Part shown: positions 16,977 through 25,582 of the stretch, in pieces | Layout: the number at the start of each line of letters is the position of its first letter | Position numbering within the stretch: the first letter of the stretch is position 1 | Source: Gloeomargarita sp. SKYG116 | Lineage (GTDB): Bacteria; Cyanobacteriota; Cyanobacteriia; Gloeomargaritales; Gloeomargaritaceae | NCBI GenBank assembly: GCA_025056115.1 | Contig: JANWVM010000005.1 | Span: forward strand, 1-64,000 | DNA: 64,000 bases | Direction: 5' to 3' | Made by a program: the position numbers and the translations under genes | The notes under the pieces: model-generated | What the model saw: the letters and a program-made list of their open reading frames with translations, nothing else | Told to the model about the DNA's origin: nothing | The model's database searches: none

Positions 16977-17606
16977 GCTACGCACCTGTTTGACTAATTG
17001 CCGTACTCGTTCGAGGTCTTTCCAACCAGGCTTCAGTTCCACACCGCTGGAGACGTCAATCCCATGGGGTTGAGTGTGGTCAATGGCACTCAAACAGTTT
17101 TCAGGCGTCAATCCCCCCGCCAACCACCAGGGAATAGCTGGGCGCGTGGCTGAACGCAGGTGTTGCCAATCCCAGGCGTGTCCCGTACCCCCTAGTTGCT
17201 CTGGATGGTAAGCATCGAGTAAGAGGCGGTCCACCCAAGGTTCGTAGTCGGGCAAACGTGCTAAACTTGCTGCGCTTCGCACCCGCAGGGCCTTGATCAA
17301 CCGCACGTGGGGTAGCCTGTGACGGAGAGTTTGACAGTCGGCTGGGGATTCATCACCGTGGAGCTGCACTGCATCAAAGCCAGACACTTGTACAGCAGTG
17401 ATGACTTCTGTGACAGGAGCATTGGCAAATACCCCAACTCGCCATACGGGATAGGGGACTAGGGCGTCATTGATGGCACGTTGCTGGTCAGGAGGAATGT
17501 AGCGGGGTGAGGTTGGCACGCAGATCATGCCCACTGCTGTTATGCCCATCTCCGCCACAGCAATTGCTTGTGAGATGTGGGTGAGACCACAGATTTTAAT
17601 TTCCAT
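16938..17606 (-). CDS. trpF: Phosphoribosylanthranilate isomerase
   Basis: Third enzyme of tryptophan synthesis, a TIM barrel converting PRA to CdRP. 222 residues. Key pieces are IKICGLTHISQAIAVAEMG at the N-terminus (catalytic Cys), FDAVQLHGDES, LLLDAYHPEQLGGTGHAWDW and the phosphate-binding LAGGLTPENCLSAI and GIDVSSGVELKPGWKD. The natural end seems to be near VRQLVKQV; the last 12 residues (LSSLGSQGAAPS) and the stop come from a dispersed repeat. No other trp genes are near. Confidence 0.95.
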   Translation of the reverse strand: MEIKICGLTHISQAIAVAEMGITAVGMICVPTSPRYIPPDQQRAINDALVPYPVWRVGVFANAPVTEVITAVQVSGFDAVQLHGDESPADCQTLRHRLPHVRLIKALRVRSAASLARLPDYEPWVDRLLLDAYHPEQLGGTGHAWDWQHLRSATRPAIPWWLAGGLTPENCLSAIDHTQPHGIDVSSGVELKPGWKDLERVRQLVKQVRSLSSLGSQGAAPS

Positions 17607-17612
17607 CGTGGC

Positions 17613-18200
17613 TCAGCTATGGAATGACAAGGGTTGAAATAATTCAGTTAAAGGTAAGGAAAAACCAGGAATCACGTTTTCACCATCAAGCACATCTGCC
17701 GATTTGAGCAGGCGATCAGGTTCATGCGCACAGCGATAGACAAGGATGTAATGCTGAGTGGGACTAATGACCCAGACTAAACGGGCGCCGTTTTCAAAAT
17801 ACTCAGTAATCTTATCCTCAAGTTCGGCAACCGTATTGCCAGGGGAAAGAATTTCTACGGCCAGGTCCGGCGCGCCCTCTAGATAACCAATGGGGAGTTC
17901 CTGCATCCCCTGAAGACGTTCTTTGGCAAAAAAAGCCATGTCTGGAGACCGCCGGTTGCCATTTTTCATCTTGAAGGAGGTACTTGAGTCCAGAACAACG
18001 CCTAATTTCTTAGGTAAGCAGTAGTTCACTAAAGCGGCTGACAGTAGGGTGCTGAGATAGCTATGCAATGCACCGGCGCTGCCCATATCAACTAGTTCGC
18101 CATTGACAATTTCATAACGATGTCCGTCTTGCGGCAAGCGCATAAATTCTTCATCAGTCCAAATCTGTTTGCCGGTTTTAACGTGCGGGGTTGCTAGCAT
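17613..18200 (-). CDS. Uma2-family (DUF820) putative endonuclease
   Basis: 195 residues with the PD-(D/E)XK-like pattern of this expanded cyanobacterial family: DGHRYEIVNGELVDM, RRSPDMAFFAKERL, PDLAVEILSPGNTVAELEDKITEYFENGARLVWVI. Members are numerous in cyanobacteria, are often near mobile DNA, and their nuclease activity is predicted rather than shown. ATG 18200 is preferred over TTG 18209. Located between trpF and a lipid-transport permease. Confidence 0.85.
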   Translation of the reverse strand: MLATPHVKTGKQIWTDEEFMRLPQDGHRYEIVNGELVDMGSAGALHSYLSTLLSAALVNYCLPKKLGVVLDSSTSFKMKNGNRRSPDMAFFAKERLQGMQELPIGYLEGAPDLAVEILSPGNTVAELEDKITEYFENGARLVWVISPTQHYILVYRCAHEPDRLLKSADVLDGENVIPGFSLPLTELFQPLSFHS

Positions 18201-18248
18201 AAATGGCAATGGCTATGAACCAGACACCTAGCAGTATAATAGCCCAGG

Positions 18249-19007
18249 TCAGAAAGCGGTTGTCCCTAGACCGCGAAACATCAGCCAGGACAGGAAAAAG
18301 TCGGAGATAAAAATGGCGAGCAATCCTGTAACGACCGATGCAGTCGTAGATTGACCAACACCTTTAGCGCCACCCGTTGTCGTTAAGCCCCAGCTACAGC
18401 CAATTGTTGCCACCAGCATGCCGAAAATGGCACCTTTGATCAAGGCTTTCACCAGGTCTTGGGCTTCCATAAATTGCTCTACCGAGTCGAGGAATTGGCT
18501 AACGCTCAAGTCATACATCCAATTGCCAATCAGTAACCCACCGGCAATCCCCACCACAAATCCCACCACTGTTAACAACGGCACCATCAATGTGCAAGCT
18601 AGTACGCGCGGCAGTACCAGATAATCCACAGGGTCTGTTTTGAGCATATATAGGGCATCAATTTGCTCGGTGACTCGCATGGTGCCTAGCTCTGCCGCAA
18701 ACGCTGACCCGACTCGGCCAGTGACAATGACAGCGGTTAAAACAGGCGCCAATTCCCGCACCAATGCCAAAGCCAATACACCACCCACTAAATCTCCGGA
18801 ACCAAACCGGATAAATTCTCGCGCCACCTGAATCGTAAATACCATACCCACGAATAAGCCAGTGAGCACGACGACTAACAGCGATTCCGGCCCGACGACG
18901 TTGAGTTGCGCCACTAAATTCCGCCGGTGAATACGCCCCCGCAACAGATGCACAATGACTTGCCCCCACAACAGTAAGGCACTGCCGAATCGCTGCACCC
19001 AAATCAT
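18249..19007 (-). CDS. MlaE/YrbE-family ABC transporter permease
   Basis: About 252 residues from ATG 19007 (MIWVQRFGSALLLWGQ); the frame is open to 19127 and ATG 19040 is an alternative. Contains the family signature ELAPVLTAVIVTGRVGSAFAAELGTM followed by EQIDALYMLKTDPVDYLVLPR and about five membrane helices. MlaE proteins are the permease of Mla/TGD-type phospholipid transport between inner and outer envelope membranes. The ATPase and MCE-domain partners are not in this window. Confidence 0.9.
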   Translation of the reverse strand: MIWVQRFGSALLLWGQVIVHLLRGRIHRRNLVAQLNVVGPESLLVVVLTGLFVGMVFTIQVAREFIRFGSGDLVGGVLALALVRELAPVLTAVIVTGRVGSAFAAELGTMRVTEQIDALYMLKTDPVDYLVLPRVLACTLMVPLLTVVGFVVGIAGGLLIGNWMYDLSVSQFLDSVEQFMEAQDLVKALIKGAIFGMLVATIGCSWGLTTTGGAKGVGQSTTASVVTGLLAIFISDFFLSWLMFRGLGTTAF

Positions 19008-19112
19008 CGTGAGTGTGCCCCTGGATTGGCTGATTTCCATTCTAGGGGGATGAGGTTGAACCTTAATCGCTGCTGATGCGTATATAGATATGGGTGTGTT
19101 GGTGTGCTGGGG

Positions 19113-21170
19113 ATGGGCAGGCGTCAATGCTGCTGGTGGGGATGGGTAGCGCTGCTCCTGTGGAGTTGGCTGGCATTGGCGTTACCGGCTCGCGCCGAGG
19201 TGCCCCGTTACGTGCAAGCAAGTTTGCTCAGCGATGCACAGGTCGTACAAGCAGGACAGCCATTTTGGGTAGGGTTGCGATTACGGATTACACCGGGGTG
19301 GCATGTCTATTGGCAAAATCCTGGCGATTCCGGCGACCGGGTGCGCGTGGACTGGCAACTACCAGCGGGCGCAACGGCTGGGGAATGGCAATGGCCCTAC
19401 CCACAACGCATTCCTGTCGGTCCACTGGTGAATTTCGGCTATAAAGACGAGGTAATTCTGTTAGCTGCTATCACGCCGCCAGCCACGATAACGCCGGGCC
19501 AGACATTGGATTTACGCGCCCAAGCTAGCTGGTTGGTCTGTCAAACGGACTGTATTCCCGAAGCTACAACCCTGTCCTTGTCGCTGCCGGTAGGCGCCCA
19601 GGTGGTCGTCAACCCAGAGACAGCAGCTCGTTTTGACCAAGTGCGTTCTACCCATCCCCAACCTGCTCCCTGGCCGGTCAGGTATGCTTTGACGCCAGAA
19701 ACCCTAACTTTACGTTGGCCGGAGAGAGATGTAACCCAGGCTGTCTTTTTCCCCCTAGCCGATGGCATCATTACCAATGCCGCTCCCCAAACCCTACGCC
19801 GGACGGCCCAAGGTGCCGAGTTGACTATGCAACGGGGGTATCAAGACCCACTGGCGGCAACGACGGTGGCAGGAGTGCTGGTACTCACTACATCGCGAGG
19901 GACGCAGGCGTATCAGATTGCGGCCACACCGGTTGAGGCACCCAGAACTGGGCCGGTTGTCCAATTGGTGGCGCTGGCGTTTTTGGGAGGGCTGCTGCTG
20001 AATGTCATGCCCTGCGTGTTGCCCATCCTGTCGCTGAAAACGTTGCATCTGGTAGAAAAGGTGCGGCAGTCGCCGGGGCAGGTGCGTACCAGTGGGTTGG
20101 TGTACGGGGCAGGGGTACTGGTGAGTTTTTGGGGCCTGGCGGGTGGGTTGCTTATCCTGCGGGCGTTTGGGGAACAACTGGGCTGGGGCTTCCAGTTGCA
20201 ATCGCCGGGTATGGTGCTGGTGTTGATCTATGTGTTGTTTGGCGTGGCGTTGAACCTGTCGGGGGTGTTTACTATCGGGGCGCAGTGGGTCGGAGCCGGG
20301 CAGCATTTGACTGAGAAGCCAGGGTACGTGGGGGAATTTTTCAGCGGCGTGTTGGCAACGGTAGCAGCGACGCCCTGTACAGCTCCCTTCATGGCGACTG
20401 CTATTGGCGCTGCGCTGCTGTTACCCCCCCTGGCGGCTTTAGTGGTCTTTACTGGCTTAGGAGCAGGTTTTGCACTGCCCTATGTACTGTTGTGTTTTGT
20501 CCCTGCCTGGTGCCGGTGGCTGCCCCGACCCGGAAACTGGATGCACACATTGCAACAATTGCTGGCATTTCCCCTGTACGGCGCCGCCGCTTGGTTGTTG
20601 TGGGTATTGACGTTGCAAACGGGAACGGATGGGCTTGCGGTGGGGTTGACGGGCTTAGTGCTGGTCGGTCTGGCTGCCTGGTTGTACGGTCGCGCGCAGC
20701 ATCAAACCCATTGGCGTCGCTGGGGCCGGTTCAGCGCGTTGGTGCTCCTAGCCTTTTGTTTGACGCTACCGAGCTGGTTACCTGTTGCTCAACAAGCACC
20801 CACGCCGGCAATGGCTGAAACCACTTGGGAACCCTTTACAGCCGCCCGCCTAGCGGAATTACGCCGCCAAGGTCAACCGGTATTCGTGAATTTCACAGCG
20901 GCCTGGTGTGTCAGTTGCCAGGTGAATGAACGCTTGGTGTTTAGTCAACCCGAGGTGCAACAGGCGTTTCGGCAGCGGGGGATTCGGTTGCTCAAGGCGG
21001 ATTGGACACGGCGGAATCCCGAAATTACCCGCGTCTTGCAGGAATTTGGCCGCAGCGGCGTGCCCCTATACGTGCTGTATCCGGGGAACAATCGAGCGCC
21101 GGTGGTATGGCCGAGTCGCTTAAGCACAGCTCAGGTCAAAGTGTTGTTGTCGTCGCAAACAGGAGGTTAA
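19113..21170 (+). CDS. DsbD/ScsB-like thiol:disulfide transmembrane reductase
   Basis: About 685 residues. After a signal peptide (ending LALPARAEV) comes an N-terminal DsbD-alpha-like beta domain (about 30-275, including WHVYWQNPGDSG and ASWLVCQTDCIPEA). An eight-helix CcdA-like region follows, with the redox cysteines in NVMPCVLPILSLK and ATPCTAPFMATAIG. The C-terminal thioredoxin domain contains VNFTAAWCVSCQVNE. It would carry electrons from cytosolic thioredoxin across the membrane. The next gene, 2 bp after, is an exported peroxiredoxin-like protein, a plausible substrate. ATG 19113 is preferred to GTG 19104. Confidence 0.88.
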   Translation: MGRRQCCWWGWVALLLWSWLALALPARAEVPRYVQASLLSDAQVVQAGQPFWVGLRLRITPGWHVYWQNPGDSGDRVRVDWQLPAGATAGEWQWPYPQRIPVGPLVNFGYKDEVILLAAITPPATITPGQTLDLRAQASWLVCQTDCIPEATTLSLSLPVGAQVVVNPETAARFDQVRSTHPQPAPWPVRYALTPETLTLRWPERDVTQAVFFPLADGIITNAAPQTLRRTAQGAELTMQRGYQDPLAATTVAGVLVLTTSRGTQAYQIAATPVEAPRTGPVVQLVALAFLGGLLLNVMPCVLPILSLKTLHLVEKVRQSPGQVRTSGLVYGAGVLVSFWGLAGGLLILRAFGEQLGWGFQLQSPGMVLVLIYVLFGVALNLSGVFTIGAQWVGAGQHLTEKPGYVGEFFSGVLATVAATPCTAPFMATAIGAALLLPPLAALVVFTGLGAGFALPYVLLCFVPAWCRWLPRPGNWMHTLQQLLAFPLYGAAAWLLWVLTLQTGTDGLAVGLTGLVLVGLAAWLYGRAQHQTHWRRWGRFSALVLLAFCLTLPSWLPVAQQAPTPAMAETTWEPFTAARLAELRRQGQPVFVNFTAAWCVSCQVNERLVFSQPEVQQAFRQRGIRLLKADWTRRNPEITRVLQEFGRSGVPLYVLYPGNNRAPVVWPSRLSTAQVKVLLSSQTGG

Positions 21171-21172
21171 CG

Positions 21173-21802
21173 ATGCGTTGGACGTGGATATTCCCAGCTA
21201 CAGCGGCAGTTGTCGTTACAGGGGCAGTTGCCACAACCTTCACGATGAGTACCCAGGCAGCGGTGCGGGTCGGTCAGCCAGCCCCTGACTTCACGGCTAA
21301 AGCCAGCACCGGTCAAACCATTCGCCTGCGTGATTACAAGGGCAAGATGGTGATTTTAGAGTGGACAAATCACGAATGCCCATTTGTGAAAAAGCACTAT
21401 CAGTCTGGCAATATGCAAAAACTCCAGCAAGAGGCTAAAGCCAAGGGAGCGGTCTGGCTTTCGATTGTGTCATCAGCGCCGGGGCAACAGGGATTTGTGA
21501 CGGCGGAGCAGGCCAACGCCATCGTTAAAGAACAAAAGGCCAGCCCCACAGCGGTGTTACTTGACCCGGATGGCACAATTGGCCGCTTGTATGGCGCCCG
21601 CACCACCCCCCACATGTTCGTGATTGATAAAGCCGGCATTTTACAGTACATGGGGGCCATTGACGATGCGCCGGGCCTCAACCAAGACCCCACCAAGGCC
21701 AACAACTACGTCCGGGCTGCCATGCAACAACTGATGGCCGGGCAAAAAGTCGCAACCCCCACAACCCAACCCTACGGCTGTTCGGTGAAGTACAAGCCGT
21801 AA
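21173..21802 (+). CDS. Exported redoxin/peroxiredoxin-like protein
   Basis: 209 residues with an N-terminal signal or anchor (FPATAAVVVTGAVATTFT) and an AhpC/TSA-Redoxin domain: VGQPAPDFTAKASTGQTIRL, then VILEWTNHECPFVKKHY with a single active-site cysteine, and TPHMFVIDKAGILQYMGAIDD. Similar proteins are annotated as thioredoxin-family or redoxin-domain. ATG 21173 is preceded by a perfect AGGAGG. It follows the DsbD-like gene by 2 bp, so the membrane reductase probably keeps this protein reduced. Confidence 0.88.
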   Translation: MRWTWIFPATAAVVVTGAVATTFTMSTQAAVRVGQPAPDFTAKASTGQTIRLRDYKGKMVILEWTNHECPFVKKHYQSGNMQKLQQEAKAKGAVWLSIVSSAPGQQGFVTAEQANAIVKEQKASPTAVLLDPDGTIGRLYGARTTPHMFVIDKAGILQYMGAIDDAPGLNQDPTKANNYVRAAMQQLMAGQKVATPTTQPYGCSVKYKP

Positions 21803-21803
21803 T

Positions 21804-24593
21804 TCACACGCCATCGCGCCGCCGTTGCAGGAAGGGTAGGGCCACGAGCATTGCCCCAATCAGGAACCCCAAATTCCGCCAGCTTTTGCCAACATTGGCG
21901 TCAAACAACGGCCCGTGGTCTTTTCTAAAGGTGCTCAACACCCCTTCCGCTTCATTAATCGCCCGGCTGCGCGCCTCTTGCCACACCTTGTATTTGTCCT
22001 GCCAGGCAGTGATGGCTTTCTCGTAAGCCTTCATCTTATCCTGGTACTCGCGCAAGGTGTCTCGGTAGGCCGCTAGCGCCGCTGGGCTTTCAGGGATGTC
22101 ACCAGGGTCTGCGGGTTTTTGGGGTTGTACTGGCTCTGGCTGGTCTACAGCGGCGTTGTAATACTTGCGGATTCCCGGAAAGTCGCACTGGCGGAAGACA
22201 TTCGGCCCTTTGCAGGCGCATTGACGCAACTCTTTGTCGGTCAATTCCTGATCCGTTTGCCAGCAGGGGTCCTGCATCAGGTCGCGCCCCATGCCCGACA
22301 GGCTCACCAGGGCTTCGTAGGGCCAGCGGATCACCGACAGTTGCGATAAAAAGCGCGCTGCGCCGTCCATTGTACTCACTGGCTGAATGCCGCCGCTGAA
22401 AATGATCATGGGCACCAAAAACAGGATACTCAGCAGGGGAGCCATATTCTGGTTAGGGGCCAACGCCGACACCAGCAACCCCATCACCATGCCCCCAAAG
22501 GTCGCCAGCGCCAGGGTGAAATACATTTGCCCCACCACGCCCCAACCGCCGGGGATGTCCACTGCCAGCTTTTTCACCAGCAGAAACATTGCTCCCTGGT
22601 AAGCAGCAAACAACAGGGCCAGGACAACTTTAGAGGCCAGATAGGGCAACAATTTCAACCCCACCATCCGCTCCCGGCGATAGACCTCCACTTCTTTGAC
22701 CAACTCCCGCATGGTGGTCAATTCCCCAATCAGCACCGCAATCAGGGCACTGACAAACAACATGGTCATCGCCTGCGCGGCATTCCCCGTATCCGTCTGG
22801 AAAATGTCCCGCTTCCAAGCAATGAAATCCAACAGGCCCAGCAGGATCGGCGTCAGGAGAATCAGAGCAAAGCTCCCCACATCCTGTTGCAGCAGGGCGA
22901 TGTTGCGGCGCAGCAGAATCAGAAATTGTTGCCAGGGAGAAACGCGGGTGCTGACGTGGGGGGGCTTGGCAAGTTGCGGGCGTGAACCGCCACTGGTGGG
23001 CTTGGCAATGGCCTGTAATGACTGCTGCCGCTCCAGCACATATTTGCGGTACTGGGGTGACGCCAGGTAAGTTTCCTGCAATTGCACGGCTGTGGGCGCG
23101 TTGGGATTTTTCTCCCGGTCCAACGCCCGATAAATCCCGGTAATATCGCGAATCTGGAAAGGCGCCAGGGCGTCGGCAAAGTTTTCCAGAAAATAGGGCA
23201 CCAATTCCTGCGGCGGCCCGAAATAAGCTACTCGTCCCCCCTCCGCCATGTAAATCACCAGGTCGCACAAACTCACGTTCTGGGTGGCGTGGGTGATCAG
23301 TAAAATTGTTCGTCCCTGGTTGGCTAACTGGCGTAACAATTCCATCAAATCTGTTTCTGTGCCGGGGTCTAATCCTGACGTGGCCTCATCCAGGAAAAAC
23401 AGGCTGGGTTTGGTGAGCAATTCCACCCCAATGCATACCCGTCGCTGTTGCCCGCCGCTCAAGTTTTTCACAGGCACATGCCGCCGGTGCGATAACCCCA
23501 ACTCCGCCAGTACTTCATTAATCCGCTGTTGTCGTTCTGCTGGGGTAGTATCGGCTGGCATCCGCAACTGGGCGGCAAAATCCAGCGATTGAGCCACCGT
23601 CAGTTCTTCATGAATGATGTTTTTCTGGGGCACGTACCCAATTTCGTTGTGGTAGGCGTTGAAGTGGCGGTACAAATCCACCCCATTAACCAGTACCATA
23701 CCCGCCGTCGCCGGTCGCAAGCCATTTAAGGCGTCCAGGAGCGTAGATTTCCCCGACCCCGACGGCCCCAGAATCGCTACAAACTCGCGCGGCATGATGG
23801 AGACTGACACCCGGTCCAACACCCGAGCGCCCGATTTGACCACCTTGGTGAGATTGACGGCATCCAACCGCAGGTTACCCACCTCGTTGGTTTGCACCAG
23901 GGTTTCATCAATGTTGAGCACCAGCACATGGGAGCCAATGCGAATCGTGTCACCAGTGCGCAGAACAAAGGGGTGGGTAATGGGTTTGCCGTTGACGTAA
24001 GTGCCGTTGGTGGACCCCAAGTCGGTAATCACAAACGAGCCATCTTGTCGCTCAACCCGGGCGTGGAAGCGCGAGACCGTAGGGTGCTGGATCACTAGGT
24101 CGTTGCTGGGGTCCCGGCCAATGGCCAGCATTCGCCGCCCTCGCAAGTCCAAAATGACAGGTTGATTTTCCGTAGGTGTCGGCAGGGGACCCGTCATCAC
24201 CACCGTTTTATGGTCGTCGCCCGGTTGGTTTTGCCAAGTGGCCGGTTGGTCAGAGGTCATGACTTGGTAGGTCAGGGTTACCCGATTATTGCCAATTGTC
24301 AGTACATCTCCCGACCGCAACTGGCGACGTTGTACCCGCTGGCCGTTGTGAAATAAACCGTTACTGCTATCTAAGTCAATAATTTCGTATCCCCCATCGG
24401 GCTGTCGCTCTAGACGGGCATGACGAGCAGAAACGACGCCTTCTTCAATGACGATGTCACATGCCGGATGTCGTCCTAGTAAAATCCGTTCAGCCACCAA
24501 CGGCACCTTGCGCGTCCCCTGGGGCGTGGTAATGACCAAGAATGCCAGACCGGTCGAGGCAAGACCTTCAGACGAGGACGGCATGGATGTCAT
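21804..24593 (-). CDS. Double-FHA ABC transporter (ABCG-like half transporter fusion)
   Basis: 929 residues in one chain. Two FHA phosphothreonine-binding domains (about 25-100 with LLGRHPACDIVI and SSNGLFHNG; about 150-220 with IGRDPSNDLVI and GSTNGTYVNGKPI) precede an ABC ATPase (GPSGSGKST, LSGGQQRRVCIGVELL, LFFLDEATSGLDPGTETDL). An ABC-2 membrane domain with about six helices follows, interrupted by a Cys-containing, Pro-rich, probably coiled loop of about 110 residues before the last helix. FHA domains suggest control by Ser/Thr kinases. Substrate is unknown. The stop is 2 bp from the convergent redoxin gene. Confidence 0.88.
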   Translation of the reverse strand: MTSMPSSSEGLASTGLAFLVITTPQGTRKVPLVAERILLGRHPACDIVIEEGVVSARHARLERQPDGGYEIIDLDSSNGLFHNGQRVQRRQLRSGDVLTIGNNRVTLTYQVMTSDQPATWQNQPGDDHKTVVMTGPLPTPTENQPVILDLRGRRMLAIGRDPSNDLVIQHPTVSRFHARVERQDGSFVITDLGSTNGTYVNGKPITHPFVLRTGDTIRIGSHVLVLNIDETLVQTNEVGNLRLDAVNLTKVVKSGARVLDRVSVSIMPREFVAILGPSGSGKSTLLDALNGLRPATAGMVLVNGVDLYRHFNAYHNEIGYVPQKNIIHEELTVAQSLDFAAQLRMPADTTPAERQQRINEVLAELGLSHRRHVPVKNLSGGQQRRVCIGVELLTKPSLFFLDEATSGLDPGTETDLMELLRQLANQGRTILLITHATQNVSLCDLVIYMAEGGRVAYFGPPQELVPYFLENFADALAPFQIRDITGIYRALDREKNPNAPTAVQLQETYLASPQYRKYVLERQQSLQAIAKPTSGGSRPQLAKPPHVSTRVSPWQQFLILLRRNIALLQQDVGSFALILLTPILLGLLDFIAWKRDIFQTDTGNAAQAMTMLFVSALIAVLIGELTTMRELVKEVEVYRRERMVGLKLLPYLASKVVLALLFAAYQGAMFLLVKKLAVDIPGGWGVVGQMYFTLALATFGGMVMGLLVSALAPNQNMAPLLSILFLVPMIIFSGGIQPVSTMDGAARFLSQLSVIRWPYEALVSLSGMGRDLMQDPCWQTDQELTDKELRQCACKGPNVFRQCDFPGIRKYYNAAVDQPEPVQPQKPADPGDIPESPAALAAYRDTLREYQDKMKAYEKAITAWQDKYKVWQEARSRAINEAEGVLSTFRKDHGPLFDANVGKSWRNLGFLIGAMLVALPFLQRRRDGV

Positions 24594-24634
24594 GAATGCG
24601 TGAAGTTGTCAATCATTCAACAGAGGGTGGATGA

Positions 24635-24663
24635 TTTCCTCAGACTGGTATTTAAGGTACAAT
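24635..24663 (+). promoter_or_regulatory. Candidate promoter for the structured RNA
   Basis: TTTCCT (24635-24640) and TACAAT (24658-24663) are separated by 17 bp, the optimal spacing. The predicted transcript would begin near 24667-24670 and run into the region of stem-loops, on the strand opposite to both flanking genes. Confidence 0.4.
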
Positions 24664-24666
24664 AAA

Positions 24667-24880
24667 GACCCTGGTTTGCGCAAAGGGGAAAGTTCAAGCC
24701 GGTAGAGCATGTAGAGATTAAGAGGTGCTCCTCTGCATTTGCGAATTGATAATTCGTACCTGTAGGTGGCCTGCGGTTAAGCCATCAATCCTGATTGTTG
24801 CTTCGCAGGACGTAGCTCTATGGTTGGGTTGCCAATGCTCCCTCTGACCCACTAAAGGGGCTTCGCCATCAAATTCTCTC
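24667..24880 (+). ncRNA. Candidate structured non-coding RNA
   Basis: The 323-bp gap between a divergently read ABC gene and the nblB-like gene has no ORF but folds into a multibranch structure. A closing helix GTAGAGC (24702-24708) with GCTCTAT (24815-24821) encloses four hairpins: ATGTAGAG/CTCTGCAT (24709-24738), GCGAATT/AATTCGT (24741-24757), ACC/GGT (24758-24767) and CCTGCG/CGCAGG with an inner AAGC/GCTT helix (24770-24809). Three helices need G-U pairs on the plus strand that would be A-C mismatches on the minus strand, favouring plus. No U-rich terminator was seen. I could not match it to 6S RNA, tmRNA, SRP RNA or RNase P from memory. The 3' boundary is a guess. Confidence 0.5.
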
Positions 24881-24916
24881 AGCAGTCAACGAACTTTAGA
24901 ACTGTAAACCAATATC

Positions 24917-25582
24917 TCACTCGCCATTACCACGGGCGGCAGCAGCCACAATCGCCACTTCATCTTGGGCCAGGGTTGCTAGGAAAGGTTCTGCCTCTGG
25001 ACTATCCAGCCGGTGCAGCGCCTGAGCCACCCGCAAGCGCACTTGCCAGTCAGCGTGATGCACCAAAGCGCCCAACTCCGGCACCGCACGAGCATCCCCC
25101 AAATCTGCCAGCGCCCCAATCGCCGCCAATTGGAGTAACTCATTTTCCGAGGCCAACGCCTCTAGCAGCAAGGGATAAACTCGAGCGTCACCCAAAACGC
25201 CCAGCCCAGCGACGACGCTGAATTTCACCAGCCACTCCGGACTCTCTCGGTAAGCCCGCTCTAAATCCTCATAAGCTTCCTGGAGTCCCAACCCCGCTAG
25301 GGCATCCGCCGCCGCTGCTTGCACATCCGGTTCCGTGTCGCCGTACAGACGTTCTCGTAGCAAAGGCAAAAGCTCTTGTTTCTGCTCTGGTGACAACCCA
25401 CGCATGTTACCCAACTGACTCACTGCGGCATAACGCACTCGGGCATTACGGTCGGTTATCACTTCTTTAAGCAGAGTCATGGCTGCCGTTGGTGGCAGAT
25501 GCCGGCACTGTTCTACTCCTTGCAACCGCCGTCCCCAATCCGCGTCTTGGAGCAGCGCCCGAACGTGTTCAGGTGCGGACAT
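24917..25582 (-). CDS. NblB-like HEAT-repeat protein
   Basis: 221 residues of HEAT/PBS-lyase repeats (VRYAAVSQLGNMRGLS, VQAAAADALAGLGLQEAYED, LQLAAIGALADLGDARAVP, WQVRLRVAQALHRLDSPEAE). The order and spacing match the NblB family, which takes part in phycobilisome disassembly or chlorophyll remodelling in cyanobacteria. Assignment is from recalled similarity; a general HEAT scaffold is the alternative. The ATG lies 14 bp inside the end of the response-regulator gene, implying tight coupling. Confidence 0.7.
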   Translation of the reverse strand: MSAPEHVRALLQDADWGRRLQGVEQCRHLPPTAAMTLLKEVITDRNARVRYAAVSQLGNMRGLSPEQKQELLPLLRERLYGDTEPDVQAAAADALAGLGLQEAYEDLERAYRESPEWLVKFSVVAGLGVLGDARVYPLLLEALASENELLQLAAIGALADLGDARAVPELGALVHHADWQVRLRVAQALHRLDSPEAEPFLATLAQDEVAIVAAAARGNGE

